The notes under the pieces: generated by a model | Seen by the model: only the letters and a program-made list of their open reading frames with translations | Database searches by the model: none | Told to the model about the DNA's origin: nothing | Made by a program: the position numbers and the translations under genes | DNA from: Trichomonas vaginalis G3 | Lineage: Eukaryota > Parabasalia > Trichomonadida > Trichomonadidae | Direction of reading: 5' to 3' | Assembly: GCF_026262505.1 (NCBI RefSeq) | Contig: NC_067203.1 | Location: forward strand, 186,001-250,000 | DNA length: 64,000 nucleotides | Shown: piece after piece, positions 1 through 9,890 of the stretch | Layout of the letters: every line of letters begins with the position of its first letter | Numbering within the stretch: position 1 is the first letter of the stretch

Positions 1-579
1 TTCAACTAATACACCGTTAACATTGAAAGTAGAGGCATAAATTTCACCGGTATAACCAAATGCTTCTGGTGCTTTAGCTACATCATACTGTACAGTACAG
101 CTTATGTCATAACCTTTAGCACGAATGTATTTATATCTTCTTTCATTAACATTTTTTGTCTTCGCTTCATCACTTCGTGTTAAATATCCATGGTAGTCCG
201 TTATAATCTGTTCGTCTGAAGTTATATAATGAACGTGGTTCTTGACTTTATCACTCAGAGCTAAAAGCTCATTTTTGTCTGCTTTTTCGGCTAATTTCTC
301 ATTAACATCATTCACTTCTAATTCAACTCTTCCGCCAGAACTCTTATTATCATTAATCTTTTTCATTAATTCGGTAATTACGTCATAAAGACTATATTCT
401 GTTTTCGGTTTTGTAAATAATGAGTCAAAATTTCTTTTCATCATTACATCGCTGACATTAATGATATCACCAATTCCTTTTTCATTTATTCTCTTCATTA
501 GTTCTGCAATAATGACGAATATATAATCTGTTAATTTATTCTCTTCATCGAGGGTTATAGAATTTTGAAATTGAATCAT
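1..579 (-). CDS. Fibre-like structural protein, partial
   Basis: This frame is open on the reverse strand from an ATG at 579 to the window edge, so the C terminus is not seen. The protein has heptad-like polar segments and a short ADKNELLALSDKVKNHVHY stretch. That stretch resembles the KADKNHTH shaft segments of the tail-fibre-like proteins in copies B and C. It is last in a row of three reverse-strand frames and overlaps the end of the preceding one by 35 bp. I infer a virion fibre or attachment protein. The start could lie further upstream, because the frame is open there too. Confidence 0.5.
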   Translation of the reverse strand, partial: MIQFQNSITLDEENKLTDYIFVIIAELMKRINEKGIGDIINVSDVMMKRNFDSLFTKPKTEYSLYDVITELMKKINDNKSSGGRVELEVNDVNEKLAEKADKNELLALSDKVKNHVHYITSDEQIITDYHGYLTRSDEAKTKNVNERRYKYIRAKGYDISCTVQYDVAKAPEAFGYTGEIYASTFNVNGVLVE

Positions 580-1165
580 TAACTCCTCTAAATAAATCAA
601 TAACTTCAGGATACACGTTTTTAATGTCTCGAATAACCCGACCAGTATCCTCTGGTTTCTTCTCTTCTTCGTTCCCGTCGTTACGTGGTTTTATATCTCT
701 AACCATCATCAACGCAGCCATAACCGGAGGGTTTGTTGCTATCTGTTCGAAAATCCGTCCGTTATGTACAGTATATCTAAATAATTTCTTTGTGTTTGTT
801 AAAACATTTGAAACAAGTCTTTTAAAACCATCTACAAAATTTCCTGTTTCACCTAATGTTCTTGCAGCATTTACAAGCTCACCCATTCCCGCTTTTGACC
901 CCAAAAACGTCCATATTGCATTTATTTCACTCTGTATAGTTGTCCATTCAGCACAAATTATTCCTGCATTCGCTAAGCTGAAAATGAAATTCAGTGGATC
1001 GAACTTAATTCCACCTTCTTTTTCAATTTCAACGAACTCACTAACATGAGATTTTAAGTATTCTTTCGTTAAAATTGTTTTCCCCGATGTTATGTCATTA
1101 ACGAAACTATCACCGTCAAAAGTTAACGAATTCAATTTCGTCGTTGATGCTTTTATTTTATACAC
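545..1165 (-). pseudogene. Polinton A structural-type gene, unrecognised
   Basis: A reverse-strand coding region of about 206 residues. It has a hydrophobic centre around the NFIFSLANAGIICAEW stretch and a charged C-terminal third rich in Glu and Lys. It has no ATG-led start and overlaps its upstream neighbour by 13 bp, so it is probably a remnant. Its position between a repeat-bearing protein and a fibre-like protein suggests a role in the virion exterior. I recognise no family. Confidence 0.4.
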
Positions 1166-1854
1166 CGCTTTATCGATAGTTTTTGGCTCACCTTCTTTAG
1201 AAGCATATGAACATTAATGAATGAATTATATGTATTCGTGAATGAGTTAAAATCAATGATTTTCATTAATGACGCCTTTAATGATTCATTAACTGTTGAA
1301 TCCCTTAAAACAATTACTGAACTGTCATTTATGAAAGGTACACTGCAAACCGTCGAGTTTGGATCAAATGCTGTAGTTGGTGCAGGAATATTAATGATAT
1401 AAGTCATTAAATCATTAAGTGACGTAAATAATGTTGTCGTTTTTGATTTAATTTCTTTAGCATCTGTTATATATGGTAATTTTATTTCTGTAGTTTCTGA
1501 ATTAAAGATATTCGCTAAAATGTTTTGTAAACTGTTTTGAACAGCAGTATAAACCGTTGAATCCGGAACTCTTACGATTTCACCGTCCTTAATAAAAGGC
1601 ATTGCACATGGTGTAGTGCTTGGGTCAAATCTTTCGGGATTATAATTCAACATATATTCTAACGCTTCATATACAGACTTATATACTGTCGTGTCGTTCT
1701 TCATGACAACTTCACCATTTACAATGAATGGCATTGTACATGGAGTTAAAATAGGGTCAAACTTTTCATAGTCCTTCCATGTTATGTATTTCTCGGTATT
1801 TCCATCACTTGATAACAATATATTTGTCAGTAAGTGTGAGAGAGTATTGACCAA
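1153..1854 (-). pseudogene. Repeat-bearing adhesin/fibre-type protein of Polinton A
   Basis: A reverse-strand coding region with three or four imperfect repeats of about 50-60 residues. Each starts near FDP, continues T-x-C-x-x-PFI (positions about 35, 78 and 170) and ends in a DSTVY/DSTVN motif followed by a helical stretch. Repeats of this form are typical of shaft or adhesin proteins, but I cannot name a family. The start is uncertain, as no ATG-led start is visible. It is divergent from the penton-like gene at 1926, with only about 70 bp between them. Confidence 0.45.
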
Positions 1855-1925
1855 AAATATAAACGTTTAGCTCTGTCAGCTTCATACGCATATGCACGCT
1901 ATACTCATATTTTAATGAGAATAAA

Positions 1926-2651
1926 ATGTTGTTCTATTTGCAAAGTACAGACCCAAACGAATACGGGACAGTAAAGCTACAAACAAACTTAGGTCTACAG
2001 AATGAGCCACTTGCATTCAGAATGGTTGACTTCAATACTATCGCTTCATTCGTTATAACAGATGAAACAGATTTCATGGAGCTTGAAATAGATGGAAAGA
2101 AGCACGAAATAAGATTTCACAATAATGTAGAATATAAGATGGAAACATTAGCTGGAGTGTTAAATGCTCTCATAAATACTACAATAAACAAGGATAACGA
2201 AGAAAACTTAATGAATGTTAAACTTATTGCAGGAGTTTTGAAGTTCAGTTATGTGAAGGAGTTTAAGATAACACGAATGAGTCATAGAGTACAACTTCTT
2301 TTGGGAGCATACCATATGACATTTCCTTTGAAAAGTGTTGACAAAACGATTGAGATGAAATCTGTTCCATACGTATGTTATGGTAATTGTTTGTACATTG
2401 AGTCTAAAATAGCTAATGTCACAGGCATTTCAGGAGTTAATAGTAAAGGTTCAGTAGAATATAAGTCTTTCTGTTATGCAGTCAATTCAATGTTCATTCC
2501 AAACGTTCCTGTCATAGTAACTCATTTAGGTAAATGGGTTCGCATTAGTCCTCATAATTTGAAAGACATGCAATTCAGACTTGTTGACTTTCAAGGAGAG
2601 CCTGTAGAACTGAAGGCACCAGTGCGAATGACTGTTGAAGTTGACTTTTAG
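1926..2651 (+). CDS. Penton-like minor capsid protein (family 1)
   Basis: Open frame of 241 aa. The C terminus FRLVDFQGEPVELKAPVRMT matches the pattern at the end of the family 2 protein at 23505-24293 (LTLVDANFVPVKLLCPMYLS). The middle parts also align in layout, with a short hydrophobic beta-rich core and a YVCYGNCLYIESKIANV / ILYIVSNLG segment. In both families it lies beside the CCG-motif gene. In Polintons the small single-jelly-roll penton protein has this size and a similar ending, so penton is the best guess. The start has the element promoter motif TTTTAATGAGAATAAAATG. Copy D keeps only the last part of this gene (48455-48556). Confidence 0.6.
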   Translation: MLFYLQSTDPNEYGTVKLQTNLGLQNEPLAFRMVDFNTIASFVITDETDFMELEIDGKKHEIRFHNNVEYKMETLAGVLNALINTTINKDNEENLMNVKLIAGVLKFSYVKEFKITRMSHRVQLLLGAYHMTFPLKSVDKTIEMKSVPYVCYGNCLYIESKIANVTGISGVNSKGSVEYKSFCYAVNSMFIPNVPVIVTHLGKWVRISPHNLKDMQFRLVDFQGEPVELKAPVRMTVEVDF

Positions 2652-2661
2652 AAAATATTAA

Positions 2662-2899
2662 ATGCAACAGCTTACAAGAGAACTCAGAGCTAAAAATATA
2701 AAGTATGAATGTTATGTATTAGGTCATGAACTTTGGTTGTTGCTGTTTGATGAAACAAATGAATTAGTTATGTCAGTCAAGAACAGAAAAATATTGTGTT
2801 AGTGAAAACTGCACCAAGTCAATAAGATTAGGTTTGCATTATGAAGATGAGTTCGATACTGTTGAAGAAGTTTTGGATAGATATTACAAATTGCTTTAA
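2662..2899 (+). pseudogene. Small Polinton protein, copy A
   Basis: Broken counterpart of the open 80-aa gene at 48204-48446 in copy D. The protein begins MQQLTRELRAKNIKYECYVL and looks like a small mixed alpha/beta protein. It follows the penton-like gene by 10 bp and converges on the gene at 2896-3512. Function unknown. Confidence 0.55.
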
Positions 2900-3512
2900 T
2901 TTACTAAAACATATTTCAAACAAAGCTTATATTCTGTTGAAAGTTTTGTATACTCGTTCGAATTTTATACTTAAACTCAACTCCTGTAGTTTCCTGGTAT
3001 TTCAATGATGCGGATGTTACCTATTTTCATGAATATTGGTGTTTGACCACAGCATTCGATTTCAGGGTCGAGATAGTCAATGACACATTGCTTTCCTGTT
3101 ATTCGTGATATAACATTTTCAAGGTCCTCCTTTGTTAGAATTATTTGGTTCTTACTTATAAGATTTATCAAAAGCTTCTTATCGTCTTTGAGTAAAATTG
3201 TTTGGTATAACTGAAGAAGGTAATGGTCTACGTTATCTGAAGGATTTGTTTGAACATTTGTGTAAGGGTTGTCGTTGGCTTCTCTTGAAAGAATTTGGTC
3301 CAGTGGTGGATACTCTAACTTAACATCTGATGTAGCGTTAGCGTTTGAAGCTGTGTTTAAATTCACGGATTTCAGCTCTGGTTCTTTTTTCTTTCAAACA
3401 CTCTGAACTATAGTTCTTTATGACAATATTGTTTGTCGTTCGTGAGTCAACATTTTGATGTTGGTTCAATTGGAACATTAACGGCACCAGCTAAGATGGA
3501 TTTGCTTCTCAT
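2896..3512 (-). pseudogene. CCG-motif Polinton protein, copy A
   Basis: Broken counterpart of the open 206-aa gene at 47532-48152 in copy D. It carries the DPEIECCGQTP motif near the C terminus, shared with the family 2 gene at 22922-23500 (EPDISCCG). The N-terminal part is low-complexity and rich in Asn, Ser and Ala. It sits beside the penton-like gene in both families, so a virion role is plausible. Confidence 0.6.
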
Positions 3513-3546
3513 TTCATATAGAATAAAAACCTTTTATATGTATGAA

Positions 3547-3939
3547 ATGAACAATATACTCGACAAGGGTTTGAATGTAAAGCTAACGAATGAAAATATT
3601 GTTGAATTCACTGAGACAGGTGCTGTGTATAAAGATGTAGAACTACTGAACAAAAGAGCAAAGGGAAGAAGCAGGAATATGAACAAAGGGTGGAAGCCTA
3701 TAAAAATTTATGTCAATGATGGCTCAGGAGGTTCAAACATAAAGTATGCAGAAAGTTATAGAGTTTATGCTCTCAAAGGTGAAAAGCCTTCATTTAAGAA
3801 CAGCTATTCTAACGCATATCCTCAAAAGCTAACGGATGGGGAAGTGGATGATATGAATGACAGCAAAAATATTAACAGAAATGGCGACAGAGATGCATGG
3901 AATTTGTTTACCATCAGTCAATTAAAGCATAAGATTTAA
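3547..3939 (+). CDS. Conserved Polinton protein of unknown function
   Basis: Open frame of 130 aa beginning MNNILDKGLNVKLTNENIV. I chose this ATG because the promoter-like motif CTTTTATATGTATGAAATG abuts it. A longer frame upstream would overlap the divergent gene at 2896-3512 antisense. The copy at 47105-47497 is nearly identical apart from the last residues. The centre is rich in Arg, Lys and Gly (KRAKGRSRNMNKGWKPIKIY), which would suit nucleic-acid binding. No family recognised. The 3' end overlaps the convergent ATPase gene by 4 bp. Confidence 0.55.
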   Translation: MNNILDKGLNVKLTNENIVEFTETGAVYKDVELLNKRAKGRSRNMNKGWKPIKIYVNDGSGGSNIKYAESYRVYALKGEKPSFKNSYSNAYPQKLTDGEVDDMNDSKNINRNGDRDAWNLFTISQLKHKI

Positions 3940-4821
3940 AACAATGTTGGTCGTTCCCATGGAATATTTTTGACTTTAATGGTATTAGTCATGATATGAA
4001 TCTCAAGGTATGAACGAGGAGAGATGAGAGGACTTATATGCTTCCCAAATTTCTTCAAAAGGTAATGTTATACCTGACTGTTTCCAAATGAGTTCAATAT
4101 CATAGCGTGAGAAACCTTGAAAGATAACGAAGTCAGTTATGAGACGTTTTATGTTTAAAGCAAGGAAACGCCATGTTTGCATAAGTATTGCTACAGTTAA
4201 ATGGTAATGTCTGACTTTAGTTATGATGTTAGCTAATGGTGAGTCTTGGTTTTGACACTAAACCTTTTCCGGCGAAGTCGTCACAAACTAATAAAGTGTT
4301 TGATGGATACTTTTTGAAGGGGTATTTTGAAAGTTTTGACAGAATGTAGTTTGTAAGTCTTTTCATATCGTAAACTCCTGAGTATTGACGTAAGTGGTGT
4401 TTGTCAATAATTCTTTCCATCTCTTCTGAAGTCTTTTGCATTCCTGACTGTATAATTCAACGATGGCATAATATTTCCTCTTACGTCGAACGTAACGTTG
4501 AAGAAATTCAATGAGTTCACTGTCTGGAACTTTTAACGACAGAGGCTTGAAACTTTTGACATAAATGTTTTCGCTGAATCATAGAGTCTGAAGTTGCTGA
4601 TATAATGATTTGGTCATAGTAAGAGTCGTTTCCTAAACGCTCTGTTATGAGTATATGACGAATGAGGTTAAATGTCTTACCTGAACCCATCTTTCCACAA
4701 TAGAAATACACACCATTTTGAACAGAATTCATAATCTTTACTGAAAGGAAGAATGGAGAACTGTTGAGCTTTTCACTGTTTCATTCATGTCTTCATCTAC
4801 GTCATGTATTAAATGCTTCAT
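3936..4821 (-). pseudogene. A32-type packaging ATPase, copy A
   Basis: Broken copy of the open 295-aa ATPase at 46221-47108. The Walker A motif GKMGSGKT and the Walker B region LLVCDDFAG can both be seen in this span. ATPases of the FtsK/HerA A32 group package DNA into capsids in Polintons and related viruses. The gene points away from the structural gene at 4838. Confidence 0.8.
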
Positions 4822-4837
4822 TTTATCTCCATTAAAA

Positions 4838-5717
4838 ATGCAAGTCAGAAATATTCAGAACATAGCACCGAGTCTAACTGACAAGAGTATAAAGATATAC
4901 TATGAACATTTATGATGAAACCAACCAAATTCAAGAAAGTCAGTATACTTATGAATATCCAAGACACTGGGTAGAGTATGTAGGAGGTGAGAAGCTATTG
5001 AAATCAGACAGGTTCGAAGTATTCCAGCAGGAAGAACAATATTATTGAAGAACTTTAATGTTTTGAGATATAATGATGAAACAAAGAAGCAAGAATAGTT
5101 TCCCTGTTGCTGTGTATGTGAACTTAGATACAGGAGATGACATGAAAGTTTTTAATACAAAGCTTCAAACGGTAGTGAGAGAACAACTGACTGCGGAAGG
5201 GCATCCATTACCTTCAGAAGTTACCATAGCATATAATTTTGAAACAAACTCAATAGATTTTAAAGTCATCTCTGCAAAGAAGTCAGGTTTTACATTTAAT
5301 GATGCAGATGTATATTCGAATGAAAACTTCAAAGCTATTGCATGGTTAGATAATGACGATTGCTTTAAGAAAATATTTAAATACAGTGACTCAAAGATGT
5401 CAATAGATGACCTTCGTGGAATGTTACCATCGACGTTTACAGTTGAAGGCTCAGCAGGATTGCTTACAAGATTGTCAATTGGTGGCGTTTGGTCTCGTGA
5501 GAACATTGTTATATAAATCCAGTATAAGTGAATTTGCTGAAGAATCTATATTATGTCTTTCAAACTACATGTATTCGCCGCGAAGCATTATAGTATAACA
5601 AACTTTGTCAGTAAGTTTAACATAAGACTTGTCGAACCTTCTTCAATGAAAGATGTTGTGCTACCTAAAGATGGAAAGGATGGACTCATTATTGAGATGA
5701 TTTTAATAGCATATTAA
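4838..5717 (+). pseudogene. Conserved Polinton structural-type protein, copy A
   Basis: Broken copy of the gene at 45323-46204 (293 aa). It belongs to a protein family that also occurs twice in family 2 (31726-32586 and 38660-39508). Shared landmarks are an early Y-x-YPRHW / YPLRW motif followed by KAI, a central jelly-roll-like beta-rich stretch, and a late SILCLSN / SFLCLAN motif. It ends directly against the next start codon (TAA followed at once by ATG). Confidence 0.7.
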
Positions 5718-5943
5718 ATGAGCTTGTTCTTGAAGGTCATTCATGATGAAATAACTGTTGTAGAAGATGTTAGCAATTGTTCAGACATTTTTGAAGCGTA
5801 TAGATGATATAAGAAATAAGTTAGATAGACCGCAAAGTGGTGAGGGCGAAGCCCGTGAGAACGTTTATGTTTCATTGACTTTCTCCAGTAACGAGAACTT
5901 TTATGAGATAATATTGAAGAGAGATGATTTTAATATGGTGTAA
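5718..5943 (+). pseudogene. Small Polinton protein, copy A
   Basis: Broken copy of the open 74-aa gene at 45098-45322. The protein starts MSLFLKVIHDEITVVEDVSN and ends with a basic-acidic beta segment. It is packed with no gap on either side: each stop codon is followed at once by the next ATG. Function unknown. Confidence 0.55.
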
Positions 5944-6465
5944 ATGGTAGCTTGGGCAGCTTTAGGCGCAATGGGAACAAAGCATTAGCATTTGGAGCAA
6001 ACACTTGGAGCTTATGACGCAGTAAATAAAATGAGTGGAGGAAGGGTTTCGAAGACATTAGATGCAAATAAAGGAAAGATTGGAGGCTGGGTTGCAAAGA
6101 AGTTAAGATTAAATAAAATAGGGCTCATAAATAAAGCATCCAATTTGGTTGCGACTGAGTCAGAAAATGCTTTAGGAAAGGACGATGAGTTTGCAAAACA
6201 CGCAAAAGACTTTAATGACCAGATGAAAGGTGAAACAATGCATTTAAATAGAGTCGATGGAACTAAAGAAAATGTTTCTTCTCCACCAGCAGTTCTTCCG
6301 TATGGTCCCTATGGAATGTATGGAAACCCTTACGAAAGACCATTTGACCCATTGACTGGTGGAAGTAATTGGTATCATTACGGACGAAGAAGAAAGACAG
6401 TCAAGTTGGAGACAGACGTGAAGAAAGCAACTAAAAAGAAACCAAGGAAGAGAGTTATAAAGTAA
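5944..6465 (+). pseudogene. Basic virion-type protein, copy A
   Basis: Broken copy of the open 178-aa gene at 44561-45097. The family has an Ala/Gly-rich N terminus that can form an amphipathic helix, a Pro/Gly/Tyr-rich middle (YGPYGMYGNPYE) and a very basic tail (KKATKKKPRKRVIK). That layout is typical of small internal or membrane-active capsid proteins such as adenovirus pVI or core proteins, which is an inference only. Confidence 0.6.
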
Positions 6466-6475
6466 TGAATTCAAG

Positions 6476-6530
6476 TGGGTGAAAAAACAGGTGAAAAAAG
6501 AGGTGAGATCTCACCACTTCACCTAAATTT
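6476..6530. repeat. Palindromic GAGGTGA module, copy A
   Basis: GGTGAAAAAACAGGTGAAAA is followed by GAGGTGAGATCTCACC and CACTTCACCTAAATT. The core GGTGAGATCTCACC is a perfect palindrome. Near-identical modules occur in D, E and four times in family 2 copy C. Here it separates the basic-protein gene from the tip-proximal gene. A transcription terminator or a recombination site are both possible. Confidence 0.7.
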
Positions 6531-6622
6531 ATTTTTGTGCTATGTTTTCATACGTGTGAGGGTGGTGATATCATTAATTTTAAGTTTATTTTTAAGTTTA
6601 TTTTTATTTTATTTTTATATAA

Positions 6623-6907
6623 ATGACAGAACAAAAGCAACTCATTCGAATTCCACAGTATAACAAACATACATTTAAACATTTATTCTTCCTTCCTGAG
6701 CATAACATGTTCTTTCAAATACATCCGAGACCAGTTGACTTTTCATTGACTGTGTATAAAGATAGAAATAGTTATATCATTAAACCATACGATGACGAAG
6801 GTAAGTTATGTAAATTGTACGTTAAGAAGTTAGAGAAAGTTTATGGCTTCAAGTATGACTACAATAGGGTTAACACTGATGATGAAGATATTGAGGAAAA
6901 TTTATGA
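6623..6907 (+). CDS. Tip-proximal variable Polinton protein
   Basis: Open frame of 94 aa, beginning MTEQKQLIRIPQYNKHTFKH and ending in an acidic tail. It is the last gene before the right tip. Its counterpart in E (59993-60277) is almost the same, but the counterpart in D (44114-44440) shares only a scattered pattern (Y-N-x-H-x-FK-x-LFF-x-P). Neighbouring DNA in A and D is nearly identical. This points to a swapped allele or cassette. Function unknown. Confidence 0.6.
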   Translation: MTEQKQLIRIPQYNKHTFKHLFFLPEHNMFFQIHPRPVDFSLTVYKDRNSYIIKPYDDEGKLCKLYVKKLEKVYGFKYDYNRVNTDDEDIEENL

Positions 6908-6919
6908 GAACATTAGTGA

Positions 6920-7144
6920 AGTCGTTAGTGAGAATGATAGTGAGAACGTTTATTTTTTACATTAGTGAGTTCGTTAGTGAAGTGGTTGGTGGTTTTGTAA
7001 ATATTTAAGGTTAAGTTAGTGTTGTCGTTTGTGTTGTCGTTTGTGTTGTAAAATATACGTTAACGGTTTTGTAAAGTGTCAAATTCACAAGTATTGGGTA
7101 AGGTGGAACGCAGTGCCACCATACCCAAGACTTGTATACTAACT
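6920..7144. repeat. Terminal inverted repeat of Polinton A (right tip)
   Basis: This is the inverse of 43885-44110 (D) and is similar to 59539-59990 (E). The inner part is a run of degenerate GTTAGTGA-type repeats. The outer part is AATATACGTTAACGGTTTTG then AAAGTGTCAAATTCAC, and a hairpin at 7094-7128 (TTGGGTA/TACCCAA and GGTGG/CCACC arms). The tip AGTTAGTATAC begins with AG, as Polinton ends do. Confidence 0.85.
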
Positions 7145-7693
7145 GCGCTTTCACCCAATCTTATCTGGCACGCAGATGTTCATTATTTTAGGGGTCTTCG
7201 TGGCCAGTATATTTATGGCATAATCGACGATTTTAGCCGCAAAGTCCTAGCGTGTATACAAATACAAGATATGCTGGCAGCGACGACAGCGAACGTTGCG
7301 GCTTCCGCCTTCATTGAATTTGGCGCCCCTTATTGTTTCTGGACCGACAACGGTTCAGAAAATAGGGGCGCCTTTCAAGATCTACTTGATCTTTGGGGCG
7401 TCCAATGGCGGCATACAGACTCTCATTCTCACTACCAAAATGGGAAGATTGAGAGATTCTGGCCGACATTGGAGCGCTGCCAAAGCATTCAGGCTATTCC
7501 TGCCTTTATTTGGGAGTACAATAATAACACACCGCATGAAGATCTCCCAATTAATCCATTAACTGGAACAAATTACACGCCAAATCAAATGTATCAGCTG
7601 AAACCGAAATACACAAATGCAGATACAGAAAGGTTGTGGCAAATATGGGATACAGATACAGGCATGACCGCTGTTGACACATTCACAGCGTAA
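7145..7693 (+). pseudogene. RVE-type integrase/transposase, 3' part next to Polinton A tip
   Basis: The coding region begins exactly at the Polinton A tip and runs to a stop at 7693. It holds an integrase core: LIWHADVHYF (first Asp), FWTDNGSEN (second Asp) and HYQNGKIERF (Glu), with 34 residues between the last two. The order and spacing fit the RVE superfamily (DDE with DD34E). Base composition is visibly GC-richer than the surroundings. The likely reading is that Polinton A inserted into an integrase gene of another mobile element, leaving this 3' part here. The 5' part would be left of the window. Which transposon family it belonged to I cannot say. Confidence 0.7.
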
Positions 7694-9880
7694 TAATAAA
7701 CATAATTTTTTAATTTCATTTTTAACAAGTTTTTTTAAATGTATGTAATGAATAATTCATTAGAATATGATAATGCACATTGTAAAGAATAGAACAATCA
7801 CCAAATTTTTTTTGAAATTAAAAAATAAAAGTAAAAAGTATAAAGTAATCTAACCAAAAAAGATATTTAAAAGAATTTTGGAAAAAACAGAATAAGGATA
7901 ATGATATTATTTTAGATACACAATCGATGTACTGAAGAATAATCTGGTAAAATGATGATATAAAATTAGATTATTTTACAAGTAGCTAAAAGAATAAAAC
8001 TATAATATAAAATAAATGAAGTTTAATGAAACAATAAAGGTTAAATAAATAATAAAGATTTTTATTTTATATCAGTATTGAGAAGAAGTAACAGCTGACA
8101 CTTGGTAGACAACTTCTTTATGTCTAGAAAATTCTATCTTGCCTTTTATTTTTTTCTCGCTGTGAAACGTATTCGGTCTTTTTTTTAAAAAGTAATTTTT
8201 TGTTAGAGATAAGAGCTAAAACTCGGTAAACAACTTCTTTATGTCTAGAAAATTCTATCTTGCCTTTTATTTTTTTTCTCGCTGTGAAACGTATTCGGTC
8301 TTTTTTTTAAAAAGTAATTTTTTGTTAGAGATAAGAGCTAAAACTCGGTAAACAACTTCTTTATGTCTAGAAAATTCTATCTTGCCTTTTATTTTTTTCT
8401 CGCTGTGAAACGTATTCGGTCATTTTTTTAAAAAGTAATTTTTTGTTAGAGATAAGAGCTAAAACTTTGCAGACAACTCCCCCATGTCTAGCAAATTTAA
8501 CATTCGTCTCCCATTTTTATATATTTGTTTAGAATGTTCGAAAATGCGTAATATGGTCATTAATATTAATTGAAAAGAACCTTGAATTAATTCAATCTGA
8601 TCTCACAAAATATTTTAAATTACAAACTTTGTAGTTTGAATAGATAATTAGTAGTAAACTCAAATAACTAGTTTATTTTTGAATAAAAATTATTTGAATT
8701 TATTCAATTTTGTGAATTTTCCTTCAAAAATCAAGTTTAAATATCGTATTTGCCATATAATTATAAATACAATGAAACATATTCGAAATTGAAAAGAATG
8801 ACTTTTTCTGTTCTTTCAATCATTCAATTTGAATTTTGCAATATTGGATTTCGCAGTAAATAGCTATTAAAAACAACAAGCAATTTAACATACATTCAAA
8901 TTTATTTGTGTGATATTCAATCTTCTCAAAACTTATAATTTTCGGCTATAGCATGATTATATGCTATATAATATAATAAACCTATAATAGTATCATTCTT
9001 TCAATTATTTGAAGAGAAAACCGAAAAAATCTATTTTCGGTCTATAACACTCCGAAATATTTTCAATGATTTTGTATTTTTGCTATTCCATATGCTATTT
9101 CACAATATGATCTATTATTAAATAAAATCCTCGATTTTAAAAGTCTTTAAACTTATTTTTTGACCTTCAATTTTCTTTTTTCTTCCAATTAAAAAAATTT
9201 TTTCCAACTTTTTTTCATTTTTCTCTTTTTCGCTTTTATTTTCTTATTCCTTCTCTATTATTTCTTGTTTTTCGAATTTTTTTGGAAAACAGTATTCCAA
9301 ATTTCAGTCCCTGTGATCCATATTGACTCCAGAGAACCATTATCTTCAACTCCATTCAGTACTTTCTATTTATTTTGAATTTTTAATGCAAATTTCTTTT
9401 ATACATTTATACGATTCTCTTCATTATGTTATGTGAATATCTTTCCTTATATAGAATCCTGCCGTTTTTGTTTTTCAAGTAAAATTTTATTCAATTAACT
9501 CAGTACATCTTTTTAACTCTAACTCATTAACTTAATTTCAGTCGAGTTCTTACAAAACCCAGTGATTTATCTACAAATCAAGTATAAGATCTATATTTCT
9601 TAGTAAAAATATGAAAATCTGTTTATTTTTTGGTATTATTTTGATAAGCAAAGAGTAAGTATATCTATTCTGACTTGAGGTTCTCATAACATCCTGTTAT
9701 TTTTTTGGATGATATTATAAATTTTATGATGAAGCTGAACATTACATATGTAAAATGGTAGCATTCAGTATTTCATTTGTTTTTGTCATAACAAGTTTTC
9801 CTTATGGTCTGAATTAAATCGTGGATATCGAAGAGAATAAACTTTGATTAAAAAGTGACAATTTCGAAGATTTTTTGATT
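7694..9880. other. AT-rich non-coding stretch
   Basis: I see no convincing gene. The stretch holds the 123-bp tandem repeat at 8075-8500 and many A/T tracts. A short frame at 9611-9658 starts MKICLFFGIILISKE, like a signal peptide, but stops at once. It may be a leftover of the Pmp-like gene's 5' end or chance. Confidence 0.5.
8075..8500. repeat. Tandem repeat, period about 123 bp
   Basis: Three close copies and a decayed fourth of a unit containing CAACTTCTTTATGTCTAGAA, CTCGCTGTGAAACGTATTCG and AAAAAGTAATTTTTTGTTAG. Copies differ by single bases and by T-tract length. The fourth copy diverges after ACAACTCCCCCATGTCTAGC. Not coding. It may be a small satellite or the repeat part of an unrecognised element. 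Confidence 0.85.
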
Positions 9881-9885
9881 TCATA
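9881..9885 (+). promoter_or_regulatory. Initiator (Inr) candidate for the Pmp-like gene
   Basis: TCATA lies six bases before the ATG at 9891. The trichomonad initiator consensus is TCA-Y-T/A with transcription starting at the A, usually within 20 bases of the start codon. The match and the distance support the chosen start. Confidence 0.5.
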
Positions 9886-9890
9886 TATAA

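Larger units (their letters stand above)
1..7144. mobile_element. Polinton/Maverick copy A (family 1), right-hand part
   Basis: This is the right end of a Polinton. The left part lies outside the window. The family call rests on an A32-type packaging ATPase, a penton-like jelly-roll gene and paired tips that match copies D and E. Its right tip at 7134-7144 reads GTATACTAACT, the reverse complement of the AGTTAGTATAC tip of D and E. From 2400 to 6600 it is nearly identical to D in inverse orientation. The visible part is a degraded fossil with roughly eight to ten breaks. Its similarity to D suggests a fairly young family in which this copy has since decayed. Confidence 0.85.

Noticed and set aside
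9611-9658. Signal-peptide-like short frame upstream of the Pmp-like gene, followed by a GTAAGT donor-like sequence
   Set aside because: No trichomonad ACTAACACACAG acceptor lies between it and the gene, so splicing is not supported.
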